DNA of 64,000 nucleotides from Agitococcus lubricus (GTDB taxonomy: Bacteria; Pseudomonadota; Gammaproteobacteria; Pseudomonadales; Moraxellaceae): NCBI RefSeq assembly GCF_003051055.1, contig NZ_QAON01000011.1, positions 61,175 through 125,174 of the forward strand. The letters run 5' to 3'. The position numbers and the translations under genes are program-made. Shown piece after piece: positions 1 to 9,034 of this stretch (the first letter of the stretch is position 1; every line of letters begins with the position of its first letter). The notes under the pieces were generated by a model. It searched no databases. It was not told the DNA's origin and was given only the letters and a program-made list of their open reading frames with translations.

Positions 1-454
1 GTTGCGCTACTATTTCTTGTTTGAAAGGTTTCTGTTTTGGAAACTGCGCCTGTAAGTCATCAAACAACACGGCCTTAATATCGTCGGGAAAATCAAATAG
101 CATTTCGTCGATTTCTTCCTGTGATAGCAACTTTGGCTGTAAAACTCGCCAAAGCACATGCCTAAACCACCAAGCCGTGAACGGCACATGCTCTTCAACC
201 CGATCAATCAGGTTATCTACGCTAGGTTTATCCTTGGGAATCATCACGCCATCCCGATAACGATCCCAAAGACGAGGACGAACACTTTTACCATCCACAC
301 AGCGAACTTGTAGAGGGTGAAAACACTTTTCCAGTGCATAGGCACTCATACCTGTTCGTAGGCTTACCGTATGGAACCAGACGCGAGTACGAAGCGAATC
401 GACTGGACAGCGTGTTGGACGACCACGTCTTCGGCCATCTTTAGTATCCGACAT
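1..454 (-). CDS. Hypothetical protein, N-terminal part, cut by window edge
   Basis: An uninterrupted reading frame of 151 codons runs leftward from an ATG at 454 and leaves the window with no stop. It begins MSDTKDGRRRGRPTRC, a basic Arg-rich start. The rest is rich in Trp and Arg, with a VWFHTVSLRTGMSAYALEK stretch that looks helical and an acidic tail near the edge. I do not recognise the family. It is divergent from the small helix-turn-helix gene at 561, and an IS21 element follows, so it may be an accessory gene of a mobile element. No function is proposed. Confidence 0.6.
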   Translation of the reverse strand, partial: MSDTKDGRRRGRPTRCPVDSLRTRVWFHTVSLRTGMSAYALEKCFHPLQVRCVDGKSVRPRLWDRYRDGVMIPKDKPSVDNLIDRVEEHVPFTAWWFRHVLWRVLQPKLLSQEEIDEMLFDFPDDIKAVLFDDLQAQFPKQKPFKQEIVAQ

Positions 455-476
455 GTATTTAGCTCATGGAGTCGAG

Positions 477-489
477 TTATTCCGAATAA
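477..489. promoter_or_regulatory. Short palindrome between divergent genes
   Basis: TTATTCCGAATAA is a near-perfect 13-base palindrome with only the central base unpaired. It lies in the gap between the leftward partial gene (start 454) and the rightward helix-turn-helix gene (start 561), where an operator would sit. The role is inferred from position only. Confidence 0.25.
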
Positions 490-560
490 TACGAAGGTTG
501 TTCATTTTTGTCTATTCATTACATAATTCATAACTAGACGTAACCTGCCGTGAGCTAACC

Positions 561-875
561 ATGATGACCATTTTACCTTCTTTTCCTGATGCCGATTCTC
601 TGACGGGAACAGTAGCCGAATCAGAGGTTTCAGCTCTAGAGTCTCGATTATTGATGGACATTCAGCGTCAGTATGGGCCGCTAGTCGGTGGGGCTGATTT
701 ACTAAAAATATTGGGATTTCCGTCATCAGAGGCTTTTCGGCAGGCACTTAGTCGAGGTTCGATTCCTGTACCAATTTTTGCCATTCCTCATCGGCGAGGT
801 AAATTTGCCTTAGCACAAGATTTAGCCGTTTGGTTAACCAGATTACGGTACACAGGCACGACGAATCACGCCTGA
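561..875 (+). CDS. Small putative DNA-binding protein
   Basis: This is a 104-residue soluble protein. Residues about 40-90 (LVGGADLLKILGFPSSEAFRQALSR, then a basic segment and LAQDLAVWL) resemble the winged or excisionase-type helix-turn-helix of small mobile-element regulators: helix, turn, recognition helix, then a hydrophobic closing helix. The first 35 residues are acidic and low in complexity. Start is ATG-ATG at 561/564; no strong ribosome binding site is visible. It lies immediately upstream of IS21 istA and divergent from the partial gene at the window edge. A regulator of an accessory gene is likely, but its target is unknown. Confidence 0.5.
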   Translation: MMTILPSFPDADSLTGTVAESEVSALESRLLMDIQRQYGPLVGGADLLKILGFPSSEAFRQALSRGSIPVPIFAIPHRRGKFALAQDLAVWLTRLRYTGTTNHA

Positions 876-964
876 TTTTTACCATGATGTAATCAATAAA
901 AGGAGAGAGAAATGACTAATACAGATGATGGGTAAAACAAAACAGGGGGTTGCAGGGAAAAGTG

Positions 965-999
965 CGATGACTCGTGTTTTACGAGAACACGAGCCATCG
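965..999. repeat. Imperfect inverted repeat (hairpin) upstream of istA
   Basis: Arms CGATGACTCGTGTT and AACACGAGCCATCG (965-978 and 986-999) pair over 14 bases with one mismatch around a 7-base loop. It lies in the 288-base gene-free stretch between the small regulator and istA. There is no T-run, so it is not a typical terminator. It may be part of the IS21 left end. Confidence 0.5.
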
Positions 1000-1037
1000 T
1001 TACGGGTGTCTATGTAGAAACCAGACGCTCGTATTTT

Positions 1038-1074
1038 GTACGGCATCAAGCAGGTTGTCAACCTGATGCCGTAC
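1038..1074. repeat. Second inverted repeat upstream of istA
   Basis: Perfect 11-base arms GTACGGCATCA (1038-1048) and TGATGCCGTAC (1064-1074) enclose a further AGGTT/AACCT stem. Together with the hairpin at 965 it makes the istA leader highly structured, which may limit read-through transcription into the transposase. Confidence 0.55.
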
Positions 1075-1163
1075 AGCCGCTTTACTCTGCGTTAATCCTT
1101 TCCCTTTTGGCGGAGCTAGAACACGTTCGGCTCTGAGATCAGTTTTTTATCTGAGGATGACTC

Positions 1164-2699
1164 ATGCGTAAAGCACGAGAGTTACTACGTTTATTATTTT
1201 CACTGGGCTTGAGCAATCGCCAAGCAGGTAGGTTGGTGAAAGTCTCTCACAATACCGCTGGGCGTTTCCGTGCATTAGTTGATGCACAGAAGTTGGACTG
1301 GGGTGCTTTGGAAGCCATGCCAGATCAAGCGTTACAAGCCTTATTGTACCCTAAGCGGCATAAAGGGACTGCTTGCGAATGGCAGCCAAACTGGCCCCAC
1401 ATACATCAAGAAATGCAGCGCAAAGGCGTTACTTTGATACTGCTCTGGCATGAGTATCGTGCATCTTGGCCAGAGGGTTGCTCTTATCAAGCATTCACTG
1501 AACATTACCGTTTATACCGTCGTCGTTTGGGTCTGGTGATGCGTCAGACACATAAAGCTGGCGAGCGTTTATATGTCGATTATTCAGGTCTAACTGTTCC
1601 GATTGTTGATGCGACAACAGGCAATGTACATAAAGCGGAGATATTCATCGCGGTCATGGGGCTATCCAATTTTACTTATGCGGAAGCTACATTAACCCAA
1701 AAGATTCCTGACTGGACTGCTTCCCATGTCAGAATGTTTGCATTTTTAGGTGCTGTCCCTCAAATGATTGTGCCTGATAATCTACGTTCAGCAGTCAGTA
1801 AAGCCTGTCAGTATGATCCCGTCATTAATCCCACTTATCATGAACTGGCTCTACATTATAATGTCGCCATCATACCCGCCCGTAAAAGACGACCCAAAGA
1901 TAAAGCCAAAGTTGAATTGGGTGTGCGTTTGGTACAACGCTGGATTCTCGCTCGTCTTCGTAATCAGGTTTTTTACTCACTAACGACATTAAACGCAGCT
2001 ATCCATGAGTTGCTGATTGACCTCAATACCAGACCATTCAAAAAACAGGATGGTTGTCGTCAGTCTGTGTACCAAACGATGGATTTGTCGGCGATGCGCC
2101 CACTGCCTGACCATCATTTTGAACTGGCGGAGTGGCTTACTGCGCTGCATGTCGGACTCGATTACCATGCGATCGTTGACCATCATGCCTACTCACTGCC
2201 GTATCACTTGGCCCATGAAAAAGTGGAAGCGCGATTAACGGCAACCGTAATTGAGTTTTTCTATAATCGGCAACGAGTAGCTACTCATGAGCGCAGTGTG
2301 ATACGCGGTGGTCACACCACATTAGTCGTTCACATGCCAAAAGCTCATCAACGTTATGCTCATCCTGACAAAGAGCGGTTACTGGATTGGGCGGCACGCT
2401 TGGGAGTATCGACAGTCGGCGTGGTACAGCATCAACTCCAGCGACGGCATCCCGAGGCTGGTTATCGCAGTTGTATGGGGTTGCAAAGCTTGACTAAAAC
2501 TTACGGCGAAACCCGATTAGAAGCAGCTTGCCAACGAGCATTAGTTATTCAAAGCCCCACGTTGGGCAGTATTCGTTCAATCTTGAAAAATAAACTGGAT
2601 GAGCTCCCGTTACCGACTACTGTTGCCGAACATCAGCCCATTACTTCACACGACAACGTGCGAGGTAATGCGTATTATTTTGGAGATTCCTCATGTTAA
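1164..2699 (+). CDS. istA: IS21-family transposase IstA
   Basis: DDE transposase of 511 residues, usual length for IS21. An N-terminal helix-turn-helix (about residues 1-60, SNRQAGRLVKVSHNTAGRF) is followed by an rve-type catalytic core. Candidate catalytic acids are D139 (YVDYSGLT), D205 (VPDNLRSAV) and E251 (KAKVELGV). The C-terminal part (DYHAIVDHHAYSLPY) matches the beta-barrel region of IS21 transposases. Its 3' end overlaps istB by 7 bases, the normal IS21 arrangement in which the two proteins are translationally coupled. The frame is intact, so the element may be active. It sits at the upstream border of the copper island. Confidence 0.95.
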   Translation: MRKARELLRLLFSLGLSNRQAGRLVKVSHNTAGRFRALVDAQKLDWGALEAMPDQALQALLYPKRHKGTACEWQPNWPHIHQEMQRKGVTLILLWHEYRASWPEGCSYQAFTEHYRLYRRRLGLVMRQTHKAGERLYVDYSGLTVPIVDATTGNVHKAEIFIAVMGLSNFTYAEATLTQKIPDWTASHVRMFAFLGAVPQMIVPDNLRSAVSKACQYDPVINPTYHELALHYNVAIIPARKRRPKDKAKVELGVRLVQRWILARLRNQVFYSLTTLNAAIHELLIDLNTRPFKKQDGCRQSVYQTMDLSAMRPLPDHHFELAEWLTALHVGLDYHAIVDHHAYSLPYHLAHEKVEARLTATVIEFFYNRQRVATHERSVIRGGHTTLVVHMPKAHQRYAHPDKERLLDWAARLGVSTVGVVQHQLQRRHPEAGYRSCMGLQSLTKTYGETRLEAACQRALVIQSPTLGSIRSILKNKLDELPLPTTVAEHQPITSHDNVRGNAYYFGDSSC

Positions 2700-3427
2700 T
2701 TCAACAAACATTAACTACCCTTAAACATCTTAAACTATCGGGCATGACGCAAGCAGTAGAGCGGCAAATCCAGCAGCCTAGCCTACAAATGCTCTCTTTT
2801 GACGAGCGACTAGGCATGATAGTAGATGAAGAGTTGAGCTTTCGTGAAAATCGACGACTGACGCGATTACTTAAAGATGCCAAGCTTCGGTTTTCAGCCG
2901 CTTGCATGGAGGATGTTGATTATGATGTTCGGCGTGGGCTAGATCGAAGTCAAATGGCAGGCTTGTCGCGTTGCGATTGGGTACAGCACCAGCAGAATAT
3001 TTTGATTACAGGAGCAACAGGTTGCGGCAAGACGTGGCTCGCCTGTGCACTAGGCAATCAAGCCGCTCGGAAAGGATATTCTGTACTTTATAGACGTGCC
3101 CCAAGATTACTAGAGTCGCTGGCGATCGCCCATGCGGATGGCACATTACCCAAATTGCGGCAGCAACTGGCGAAAGCGCATGTCCTCATTTTGGATGACT
3201 GGGGACTGGCTCCGCTGAATGCGATGGCGCGTAGTGATTTGTTGGAAATACTAGACGATAGAATCAATACCACAACGACCATTATCACTTCGCAATTGCC
3301 TGTGAGTGCTTGGCACAGTTATATCGGTGATCCAACCTTGGCGGATGCAATTTTGGATCGACTGGTGCATACGGCTCATCATCTGTCACTGAAAGGTGAC
3401 TCTTTACGGAAGCAAAAAGTGGTCTGA
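2693..3427 (+). CDS. istB: IS21-family helper ATPase IstB
   Basis: A 244-residue AAA+ ATPase that helps IstA choose and capture target DNA. Walker A is GATGCGKT at about residues 107-114; Walker B is LILDDWGL near residue 165. An N-terminal helical region (MTQAVERQIQQPS, LSFDERL) is typical of IstB/DnaC-like proteins. It overlaps the istA end by 7 bases. The last codon is followed by only 91 bases before the copS stop, so the right end of the element must lie in that gap. Confidence 0.95.
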   Translation: MLIQQTLTTLKHLKLSGMTQAVERQIQQPSLQMLSFDERLGMIVDEELSFRENRRLTRLLKDAKLRFSAACMEDVDYDVRRGLDRSQMAGLSRCDWVQHQQNILITGATGCGKTWLACALGNQAARKGYSVLYRRAPRLLESLAIAHADGTLPKLRQQLAKAHVLILDDWGLAPLNAMARSDLLEILDDRINTTTTIITSQLPVSAWHSYIGDPTLADAILDRLVHTAHHLSLKGDSLRKQKVV

Positions 3428-3451
3428 CCGTAAGTGAAGAAACAGGCTTCG

Positions 3452-3515
3452 GCAATAGCTGAAGCTTGTTACATCAAATCAACTAGAGATTTTAATTGAA
3501 GCTCTGCAATAGCTG
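3452..3515. repeat. Repeats at the probable right end of IS21
   Basis: The 10-mer GCAATAGCTG occurs at 3452-3461 and again at 3506-3515, each next to a GAAGC/AGCTT motif. IS21 elements carry multiple short repeats inside their ends that bind IstA, so these are probably right-end repeats. I could not find the matching inverted copies at the left, so the exact ends are undetermined. Confidence 0.4.
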
Positions 3516-3518
3516 GGA

Positions 3519-4922
3519 TTACTTGCTCATAACAATAGGCAACGTCACCGAAAACCGCGTTTTACCCTGCCCAGAACTCACATAAACATCCCCATGATGA
3601 GCATGAATGATAGATTTAGTAATCGCCAACCCCAAACCAGCCCCTTCATCCGTTCTCTGACGTGAAGCATCTCCACGATAAAAACGGTCAAAAATTCGTG
3701 GAATCTGCTCAGGTGGAATATCAGCCCCTGTGTTTTCAATATGCACGGTTCTGGTATTTTCTTCTTGGGTGATTGACAGCGTAATGCTGCCGCCTGCGGG
3801 TGTATGGCGAATGGCATTCGACAACAAATTGCTGAACGCACGGCGAATCATCAGCGAGTCGCCCAAAATAACACCATGACCTTCACGGTGCAGATGGATA
3901 GATTTTTCGGCAGCCAGCGCATCATAAAATTCCAGTAGCGCATCTATTTCGGCGGACAGTTCTATCGTCTGCTGGTTCGGCATCATCAGGCCATTGTCCG
4001 CCTTCGCTAAAAACAGCATATCTGAAATCATCCGTGCTAATCGCTCATACTCCTCAAGGCTAGAATAAAGAATTTCCTGATAATCTTGCGCCGTACGCGG
4101 CTTGGCCAATGACACTTGAGTCTGAGTCATCAAATTATTGATGGGAGTCCGCAGTTCGTGAGCAAGGTCAGATGAGAAGTCAGATAGGCGTTGCAACGAG
4201 TCACCTAAACGATCCAGCATAGCGTTAAATGCGCGTGCCAAGGGTTGTAGCTCAAGTGGGACACTCTCTGAATTTAGGCGTTGTTGTAGTTGTTGAGCGG
4301 AGATGCCTTCGGCAACCACTGCCATTGTTTGTACGGGGCGTAATCCGCGCCGTGCTGCTAACCAGCTTAACAGGGCAATCAGTAGCAGACCACTGCCGCC
4401 CACCAGCGCCAGTTGACGTTCAAAATCATGCAGAAATAGTTGGTGATGAGTGGTTTCTGTGCCAATGGCAACCACAAATCCCTCATTGTTGATGCCTGTG
4501 GGCAATTGTGCGGCAAAGCCTTGATAAGAGATACCATCAGCAATCCACGCACTCAGTTTGAAAGCCTGTTTGCTGCGACTAAGTTGCGGTTCTAATAGAG
4601 TTTGGTCGGGAATGGCGGTATGGCCTTCGGCAAAAAACGTGTGGCCTGCGGGACGATCCACGCGCACGACTAAGTCATGATGACCCACCAGTGCGTTAGA
4701 CAATTGTTGAATCCGCGCTACGTCATCAGGCATGGCGTTATCGAGCAGGATATGATGAATCAGCTCTAGTTTGCCTTCGAGTAAAGCCGAGTCCAACTCA
4801 TTAAAATGGTGACTCACTGATGATCTAATCATCAATCCCATCACGATTAAAACGCCCGCCGCTAACAGGGTGAATAACAGACTGGTGCGAACTGCAATGG
4901 TATTAGGTAGCCGAAAAGTCAT
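3519..4922 (-). CDS. copS: Copper-sensing histidine kinase CopS/CusS
   Basis: Membrane sensor kinase of the CusS/CopS/SilS family, 467 residues from the chosen start. One membrane helix near the N-terminus ([19 protein letters not shown]), a periplasmic sensor of about 140 residues, a second helix ([17 protein letters not shown]), HAMP, then HisKA with phospho-acceptor H255 in DLAHELRTP, and an ATPase domain with N-box ([13 protein letters not shown]) and G-box (GAGLGLAI). An ATG eight codons upstream (4943) is possible, but a strong GGAGGAAG site lies 6-7 bases before the ATG at 4922. It overlaps copR by 20 bases, so the pair is one operon. It should detect periplasmic copper or silver and phosphorylate CopR. 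Confidence 0.92.
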   Translation of the reverse strand: MTFRLPNTIAVRTSLLFTLLAAGVLIVMGLMIRSSVSHHFNELDSALLEGKLELIHHILLDNAMPDDVARIQQLSNALVGHHDLVVRVDRPAGHTFFAEGHTAIPDQTLLEPQLSRSKQAFKLSAWIADGISYQGFAAQLPTGINNEGFVVAIGTETTHHQLFLHDFERQLALVGGSGLLLIALLSWLAARRGLRPVQTMAVVAEGISAQQLQQRLNSESVPLELQPLARAFNAMLDRLGDSLQRLSDFSSDLAHELRTPINNLMTQTQVSLAKPRTAQDYQEILYSSLEEYERLARMISDMLFLAKADNGLMMPNQQTIELSAEIDALLEFYDALAAEKSIHLHREGHGVILGDSLMIRRAFSNLLSNAIRHTPAGGSITLSITQEENTRTVHIENTGADIPPEQIPRIFDRFYRGDASRQRTDEGAGLGLAITKSIIHAHHGDVYVSSGQGKTRFSVTLPIVMSK

Positions 4923-5595
4923 CGGACGCTTCCTCCAGCACATAACCCATACCGCGCACGGTGCGTATCAGCTTAGTGTCCACAGGCGTATCTACCTTGG
5001 TGCGTAGCCGTTTAATGGCGACCTCAACGACATTGGTATCGCTATTAAAATTCATATCCCAGACCTGAGAAGCGATTAACGAGTGCGGGAGGATTTCTCC
5101 TTCGCGGCGCATCAGTAGCTCCAGTAGCGCAAACTCTTTGGCGGTCAGGTCAATCCGCCTGCCTGCCCGCACAGCGCGCCGACGGCGAATATCCAGCTCT
5201 AAATCGGCCACTTGTAGCATATCGTCTTCCCGAATACGTCCGCGACGCAGCAAGGTTTTTACTCGCGCCAACAATTCGGCGAAGGCGAATGGTTTAACTA
5301 AATAGTCGTCCGCGCCTAGTTCTAAGCCTTTCACCCGATCTTCTACTTGATCGCGGGCGGTTAAAAACAACACGGGCATGGTTTTGCCTGCACGCCGAAT
5401 TGCGGCTAACACTTGCCAGCCATTCAATTCAGGCAACATGACATCCAGAATCACCAAATCATAGTCATCGGTACTCGCTTGATGCTGACCACTCAGGCCA
5501 TCTTTGACCCAGTCGGTGATATAGCCAGCTTCGGTTAGACCTTGTTTTAGGTAATCACCTGTTTTTATTTCGTCCTCGACGAGCAGAATTTTCAT
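4903..5595 (-). CDS. copR: Copper response regulator CopR/CusR
   Basis: OmpR-family regulator of 230 residues. The receiver domain has D51 as phospho-acceptor ([11 protein letters not shown]) and the conserved Lys in [10 protein letters not shown]. The C-terminal winged helix ends in [12 protein letters not shown]. It is transcribed leftward ahead of copS and divergent from the copper operon starting at 5809, so the 213-base gap probably carries CopR sites for both directions. Regulation of the TGTCAT-type boxes found elsewhere in the island is inferred. Confidence 0.93.
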   Translation of the reverse strand: MKILLVEDEIKTGDYLKQGLTEAGYITDWVKDGLSGQHQASTDDYDLVILDVMLPELNGWQVLAAIRRAGKTMPVLFLTARDQVEDRVKGLELGADDYLVKPFAFAELLARVKTLLRRGRIREDDMLQVADLELDIRRRRAVRAGRRIDLTAKEFALLELLMRREGEILPHSLIASQVWDMNFNSDTNVVEVAIKRLRTKVDTPVDTKLIRTVRGMGYVLEEASDDFSAT

Positions 5596-5680
5596 AGTTT
5601 GCTATCCAAGTCATCACGTTAGTGATTGTAAGACCGTCACAATAAACGCTTTTGTGCTCACTGAGGACAAGATAACAAAA

Positions 5681-5698
5681 ATGTAATTTTTGTGTCAT
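5681..5698. promoter_or_regulatory. Candidate CopR box between copR and the oxidase operon
   Basis: ATGTAATTTTTGTGTCAT is an imperfect dyad (ATGTAA and TGTCAT half-sites). On the other strand it reads ATGACA-N6-TTACAT, resembling CusR/CopR boxes built from ATGACA and TGTAAT/TGTCAT halves. It sits centrally between copR and the 5809 gene. Confidence 0.5.
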
Positions 5699-5808
5699 CT
5701 TTGTGTTGGTACGGCCAGTCCATGATGACCATGACTCCTCTCAGACAGACCTTGTTATCTACTGAGTAGGAGAGCGTTTTGTGTTAACTCATTGACGATG
5801 GGGCGATT

Positions 5809-6183
5809 ATGAAGTGGTTCTTTTTGGCCTGTGCGTTATTACAACAGCCTGTGCTGGCCTTGGCGGAAGGTGTGGGCGAGCAGGATACTTATGTCAGTCC
5901 GTTGCAAGATTATCAGGGCTGGCAAGAACCTGCGGTGCGTGATTGGCAGGAGACTCATCGCTTAGTCACCGCTGAATCATCGGGACATGCAGGCCATTCG
6001 GGTATGGCGATGCCTGATATGCCTCAACCTAAAGCTCAACCATCGCAGCCTGTCATGGATATGAACAATATGACCAAACAGGATGGGCATGGCGGGATGA
6101 ATCATCAAGACATGAAAATGCCCACCATGTCACCTGAGACTATGCCATCCAACCATACCTCAAAAAAAGGTCAGCATAAATGA
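5809..6183 (+). CDS. Small periplasmic Met/His-rich protein, copper cluster
   Basis: A 124-residue protein with a signal peptide (KWFFLACALLQQPVLALAEG, cleavage near residue 20). The mature N-terminus reads TYVSPLQDYQGWQEPAVRDW and is followed by a long tail of GH, HSGM, MPDM, DMNNM and GGMNHQDM motifs that could bind Cu(I) through Met and Cu(II) through His. Its 3' end overlaps the next gene by 4 bases (ATGA), so it is made together with the outer-membrane factor. No named family is recognised; a copper-binding role follows from composition and context. Confidence 0.75.
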   Translation: MKWFFLACALLQQPVLALAEGVGEQDTYVSPLQDYQGWQEPAVRDWQETHRLVTAESSGHAGHSGMAMPDMPQPKAQPSQPVMDMNNMTKQDGHGGMNHQDMKMPTMSPETMPSNHTSKKGQHK

Positions 6184-7532
6184 AGAAGCCCTTAAAACTA
6201 CCGCATAAATTAGGGTTGACACTTCTGTTAGCAGGCAGCTTAGGGGCTTGTGCCACATTATCATCTGATGGTGGTGAAGGTGAAGTGCGCGCTCAGGCGG
6301 CAAGTCTACTCAATCAGCAAGCGACACCCACCACGACGGAGGGTCGTCGTCAGGCATCGGCTGCGCTACTGGCCAAACCACTGTCTGCGGAAGATGCCGT
6401 CACCTTGGCATTACTGAACAATCCTCGTCTCCAGCGGCAATTTGCCGACTTGCGTATTACGGAAACAGAGTTAGTGGCCAGCACCCGACCACGCAACCCC
6501 AGCGTGACTTTGGCGCGGCTGACACAAGATAATGAGAGTGAAGTGGGTCGCAGTATTGTTGTTGATGTCATTGGTTTGTTGCTATCACCCTTACGAACAC
6601 CGATTGCTAAACAACAATACCAGAACGCCAAAATGGTCGCCGTCCAGTCGGTACTGAAACTGGCTCATGATACTCGTGTCGCCTATTTTGAAGCCATCGC
6701 CAGTAGGCAGCGTGCGCGTTATGCCGTTGATGTCCAAACGGCTGCTGAGGCAGGTCGTGATTTGGCGCGTAGTTTGGCAATGGCAGGAAATATCAGTCGC
6801 TTGGATGCGGCGCGGGAGCAGGCTTTTTATGCCTCAGCAACAGCAAATCGTGTTCGTGCTCAGGCTGATGCAGCACTGGCTCGTGAGCGTCTTGTCCGCC
6901 AGTTGGGACTTGCCAATGACCAATCGCTGGCCTTACCCGAAACACTGCCAGAGCTACCTGCGACACCCCGCGTATTAAATCAGGTCGAACAGTTGGCAAT
7001 GAACCAGCGCATTGATGTGCAGTTGGCCAAACGCCATGCCGAGAGTACGGCGAAAGCACTGAAACTCAGTAAAGTGACGCGTTTGGTTAATGTGCTAGAT
7101 GTTGGTTATCAGCGCAATACCTATTCGGATGCGCCCAAACAAACGGGTGTTGAAGTGAGCTTGGAATTGCCGTTGTTTGATTTTGGTAGTACCCGTGTTG
7201 CTCAGGCGGAAGCGATTTATCAGCGTTCCCTAGCGCAAGTGACAGAAACGGCGGTTAATGCCCGCAGTGAAACCCGCACGGCTTATGCCCATTACCGTAC
7301 CAGCTATGAATTAGCCAAACACTATCGTGATGAAGTGATGCCGTTGCAGCAACAAATCGCCGATGAAGTCCTGCTTCGTTATAACGGCATGCTGATTAGC
7401 ACCTTTGAATTACTCGCACAATCACAGGCGCAAGTTGACAGCATGAATGCTTATCTGGCGGCACTTCAGGACTTTTGGCTTGCCGAAGCCGAGCTGACCA
7501 GCAGCTTGCAAGGCACAGTCGATGCGGGCTAA
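6180..7532 (+). CDS. TolC-family outer-membrane lipoprotein
   Basis: A 450-residue outer-membrane efflux protein. A signal peptide ends in lipobox LGAC with Cys24 as lipidation site. The following sequence holds two outer-membrane-efflux repeats of long helices (SAEDAVTLALLNNPRLQ; RVRAQADAALARERLVRQLGL; YAHYRTSYELAKHYRDEVMPLQQQIADEVLLRYNGM). It is coupled to the small Met-rich gene upstream and lies 46 bases ahead of the multicopper oxidase gene. No RND partner is adjacent, unlike the cusC-like gene at 24800, so it may serve another exporter or act as an outer-membrane copper protein in this operon. Confidence 0.85.
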   Translation: MKKPLKLPHKLGLTLLLAGSLGACATLSSDGGEGEVRAQAASLLNQQATPTTTEGRRQASAALLAKPLSAEDAVTLALLNNPRLQRQFADLRITETELVASTRPRNPSVTLARLTQDNESEVGRSIVVDVIGLLLSPLRTPIAKQQYQNAKMVAVQSVLKLAHDTRVAYFEAIASRQRARYAVDVQTAAEAGRDLARSLAMAGNISRLDAAREQAFYASATANRVRAQADAALARERLVRQLGLANDQSLALPETLPELPATPRVLNQVEQLAMNQRIDVQLAKRHAESTAKALKLSKVTRLVNVLDVGYQRNTYSDAPKQTGVEVSLELPLFDFGSTRVAQAEAIYQRSLAQVTETAVNARSETRTAYAHYRTSYELAKHYRDEVMPLQQQIADEVLLRYNGMLISTFELLAQSQAQVDSMNAYLAALQDFWLAEAELTSSLQGTVDAG

Positions 7533-7578
7533 ACGCACTCTCCATTTATCGGCAACCATGCATTAACGAGGCATAGAC

Positions 7579-8946
7579 ATGAACAGTCGGCGTGATTTTT
7601 TGTTGAAGACGGGACTTACTGCGCTGGGTGCTAGTTTGGTATCCAAAGTGCAAGCGGCAGGCATTCCCGAAGCTGTGATACAAACAGAGGCGAGTACACA
7701 ACCGCCCGTGATGCCTGCCAGTGGTCGGCCCTACAACCCCGTGGTGACGCTTAACGGTTGGTCTTTACCCCATCAAATGAAAAATGGCGTGAAAGAATTC
7801 CATCTCGTTGCTGAACCTGTCGTGCGTGAATTTGCGCCAGGCATGGTCGCGCATATGTGGGGCTATAACGGTCAAAGTCCTGGCCCGACGCTGGAATGTG
7901 TAGAAGGTGATCGCATCCGCATTTTTGTCACCAATAAACTGCCAGAGCATACGACTATCCATTGGCATGGCGTATTACTGCCGTCGGGCATGGATGGGGT
8001 AGGTGGGTTGAGTCAGCCTCATATCAAGCCAGGGCAAACTTATGTTTATGAATTCACGATGAAAAAATCGGGTACTTTCATGTATCACCCGCATGCCGAT
8101 GAAATGGTGCAGATGGCGATGGGCATGATGGGGTTTTTGGTGGTTCATCCAAAAAATCCCGACTTTATGAAAGTTGATCGCGACTATGTGTTTTTACTGA
8201 GTGCCTACGATATTGATCCTGGCTCTTATACGCCGCGTGTCTCGGAGATGACGGACTTCAATCTGTGGACATTTAACTCGCGGGTGTTTCCAGGTCTTGA
8301 TCCCTTAGTCGCTCGTACAGGCGAGCGGGTTCGCATTCGGGTCGGCAACTTGACCATGACCAATCACCCCATTCACTTGCATGGCCATGATTTTGAGGTG
8401 ACGTGTACCGATGGCGGCTGGGTACCCAAATCAGCACGCTGGCCAGAAGTGACGACCGATGTTGCGGTAGGGCAGATGCGCGCGGTTGAGTTCACGGCAA
8501 CGGCTGGTGACTGGGCGTTACATTGCCATAAATCGCATCACACCATGAACGCGATGGGGCATAAACTACCGACAATGATTGGTGTACCGCAACGTGAGCT
8601 GACAGCGAAAGTACGCAAGCTCATTCCTGATTATATGGGTATGGGCAGTAAAGGCATGGCCGATATGGGCGAGATGGAAATGCCCTTGCCTGACAACACC
8701 CTACCGATGATGAGTGGGCAGGGGCCGTTTGGTGCGGTTGAGATGGGCGGTATGTTTACTGTGTTGAAAGTGCGAGACAATCAAAAAAAAGGCGATTACA
8801 GCGATCCTGGCTGGTATGACAATCCTGCGGGTACGGTCGCATGGTTATATGAAGGGGAAGAACCTTCAACCGTTCGAGCCAGCCCAGCAACTTCAACAGA
8901 CCATGATTTGAAAGTACGCAAACCGACGGGGCATGAAGGGCATTGA
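7579..8946 (+). CDS. copA: CopA-type multicopper oxidase (Tat-exported)
   Basis: A 455-residue periplasmic oxidase that probably converts Cu(I) to less toxic Cu(II). The N-terminus has the Tat motif SRRDFLLK. All four copper-ligand motifs are present: H128-W-H130, H170-P-H172, H263-P-I-H-L-H (H263, H266, H268) and H315-C-H317-xxx-H321-xxxx-M326, giving the type 1 Cys316 and axial Met. Met-rich stretches (about residues 340-400) are typical of copper oxidases. It is shorter than the roughly 600-residue plasmid CopA proteins. The symbol copA here means the oxidase, not the ATPase at 12234. Confidence 0.9.
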   Translation: MNSRRDFLLKTGLTALGASLVSKVQAAGIPEAVIQTEASTQPPVMPASGRPYNPVVTLNGWSLPHQMKNGVKEFHLVAEPVVREFAPGMVAHMWGYNGQSPGPTLECVEGDRIRIFVTNKLPEHTTIHWHGVLLPSGMDGVGGLSQPHIKPGQTYVYEFTMKKSGTFMYHPHADEMVQMAMGMMGFLVVHPKNPDFMKVDRDYVFLLSAYDIDPGSYTPRVSEMTDFNLWTFNSRVFPGLDPLVARTGERVRIRVGNLTMTNHPIHLHGHDFEVTCTDGGWVPKSARWPEVTTDVAVGQMRAVEFTATAGDWALHCHKSHHTMNAMGHKLPTMIGVPQRELTAKVRKLIPDYMGMGSKGMADMGEMEMPLPDNTLPMMSGQGPFGAVEMGGMFTVLKVRDNQKKGDYSDPGWYDNPAGTVAWLYEGEEPSTVRASPATSTDHDLKVRKPTGHEGH

Positions 8947-9034
8947 TGTGTTGTCCATCTTTATCTCGTCTACCAGCCAATTCCTAAACATGGCCACTAT
9001 TTATTTTATTGTCTATTGTCAGGAGTGCATTCAC

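Noticed and set aside
876..1163. Terminal inverted repeat marking the IS21 left end
   Set aside because: Two hairpins are present, but no sequence inverse to the right-end GCAATAGCTG repeats was found, so no end is called.
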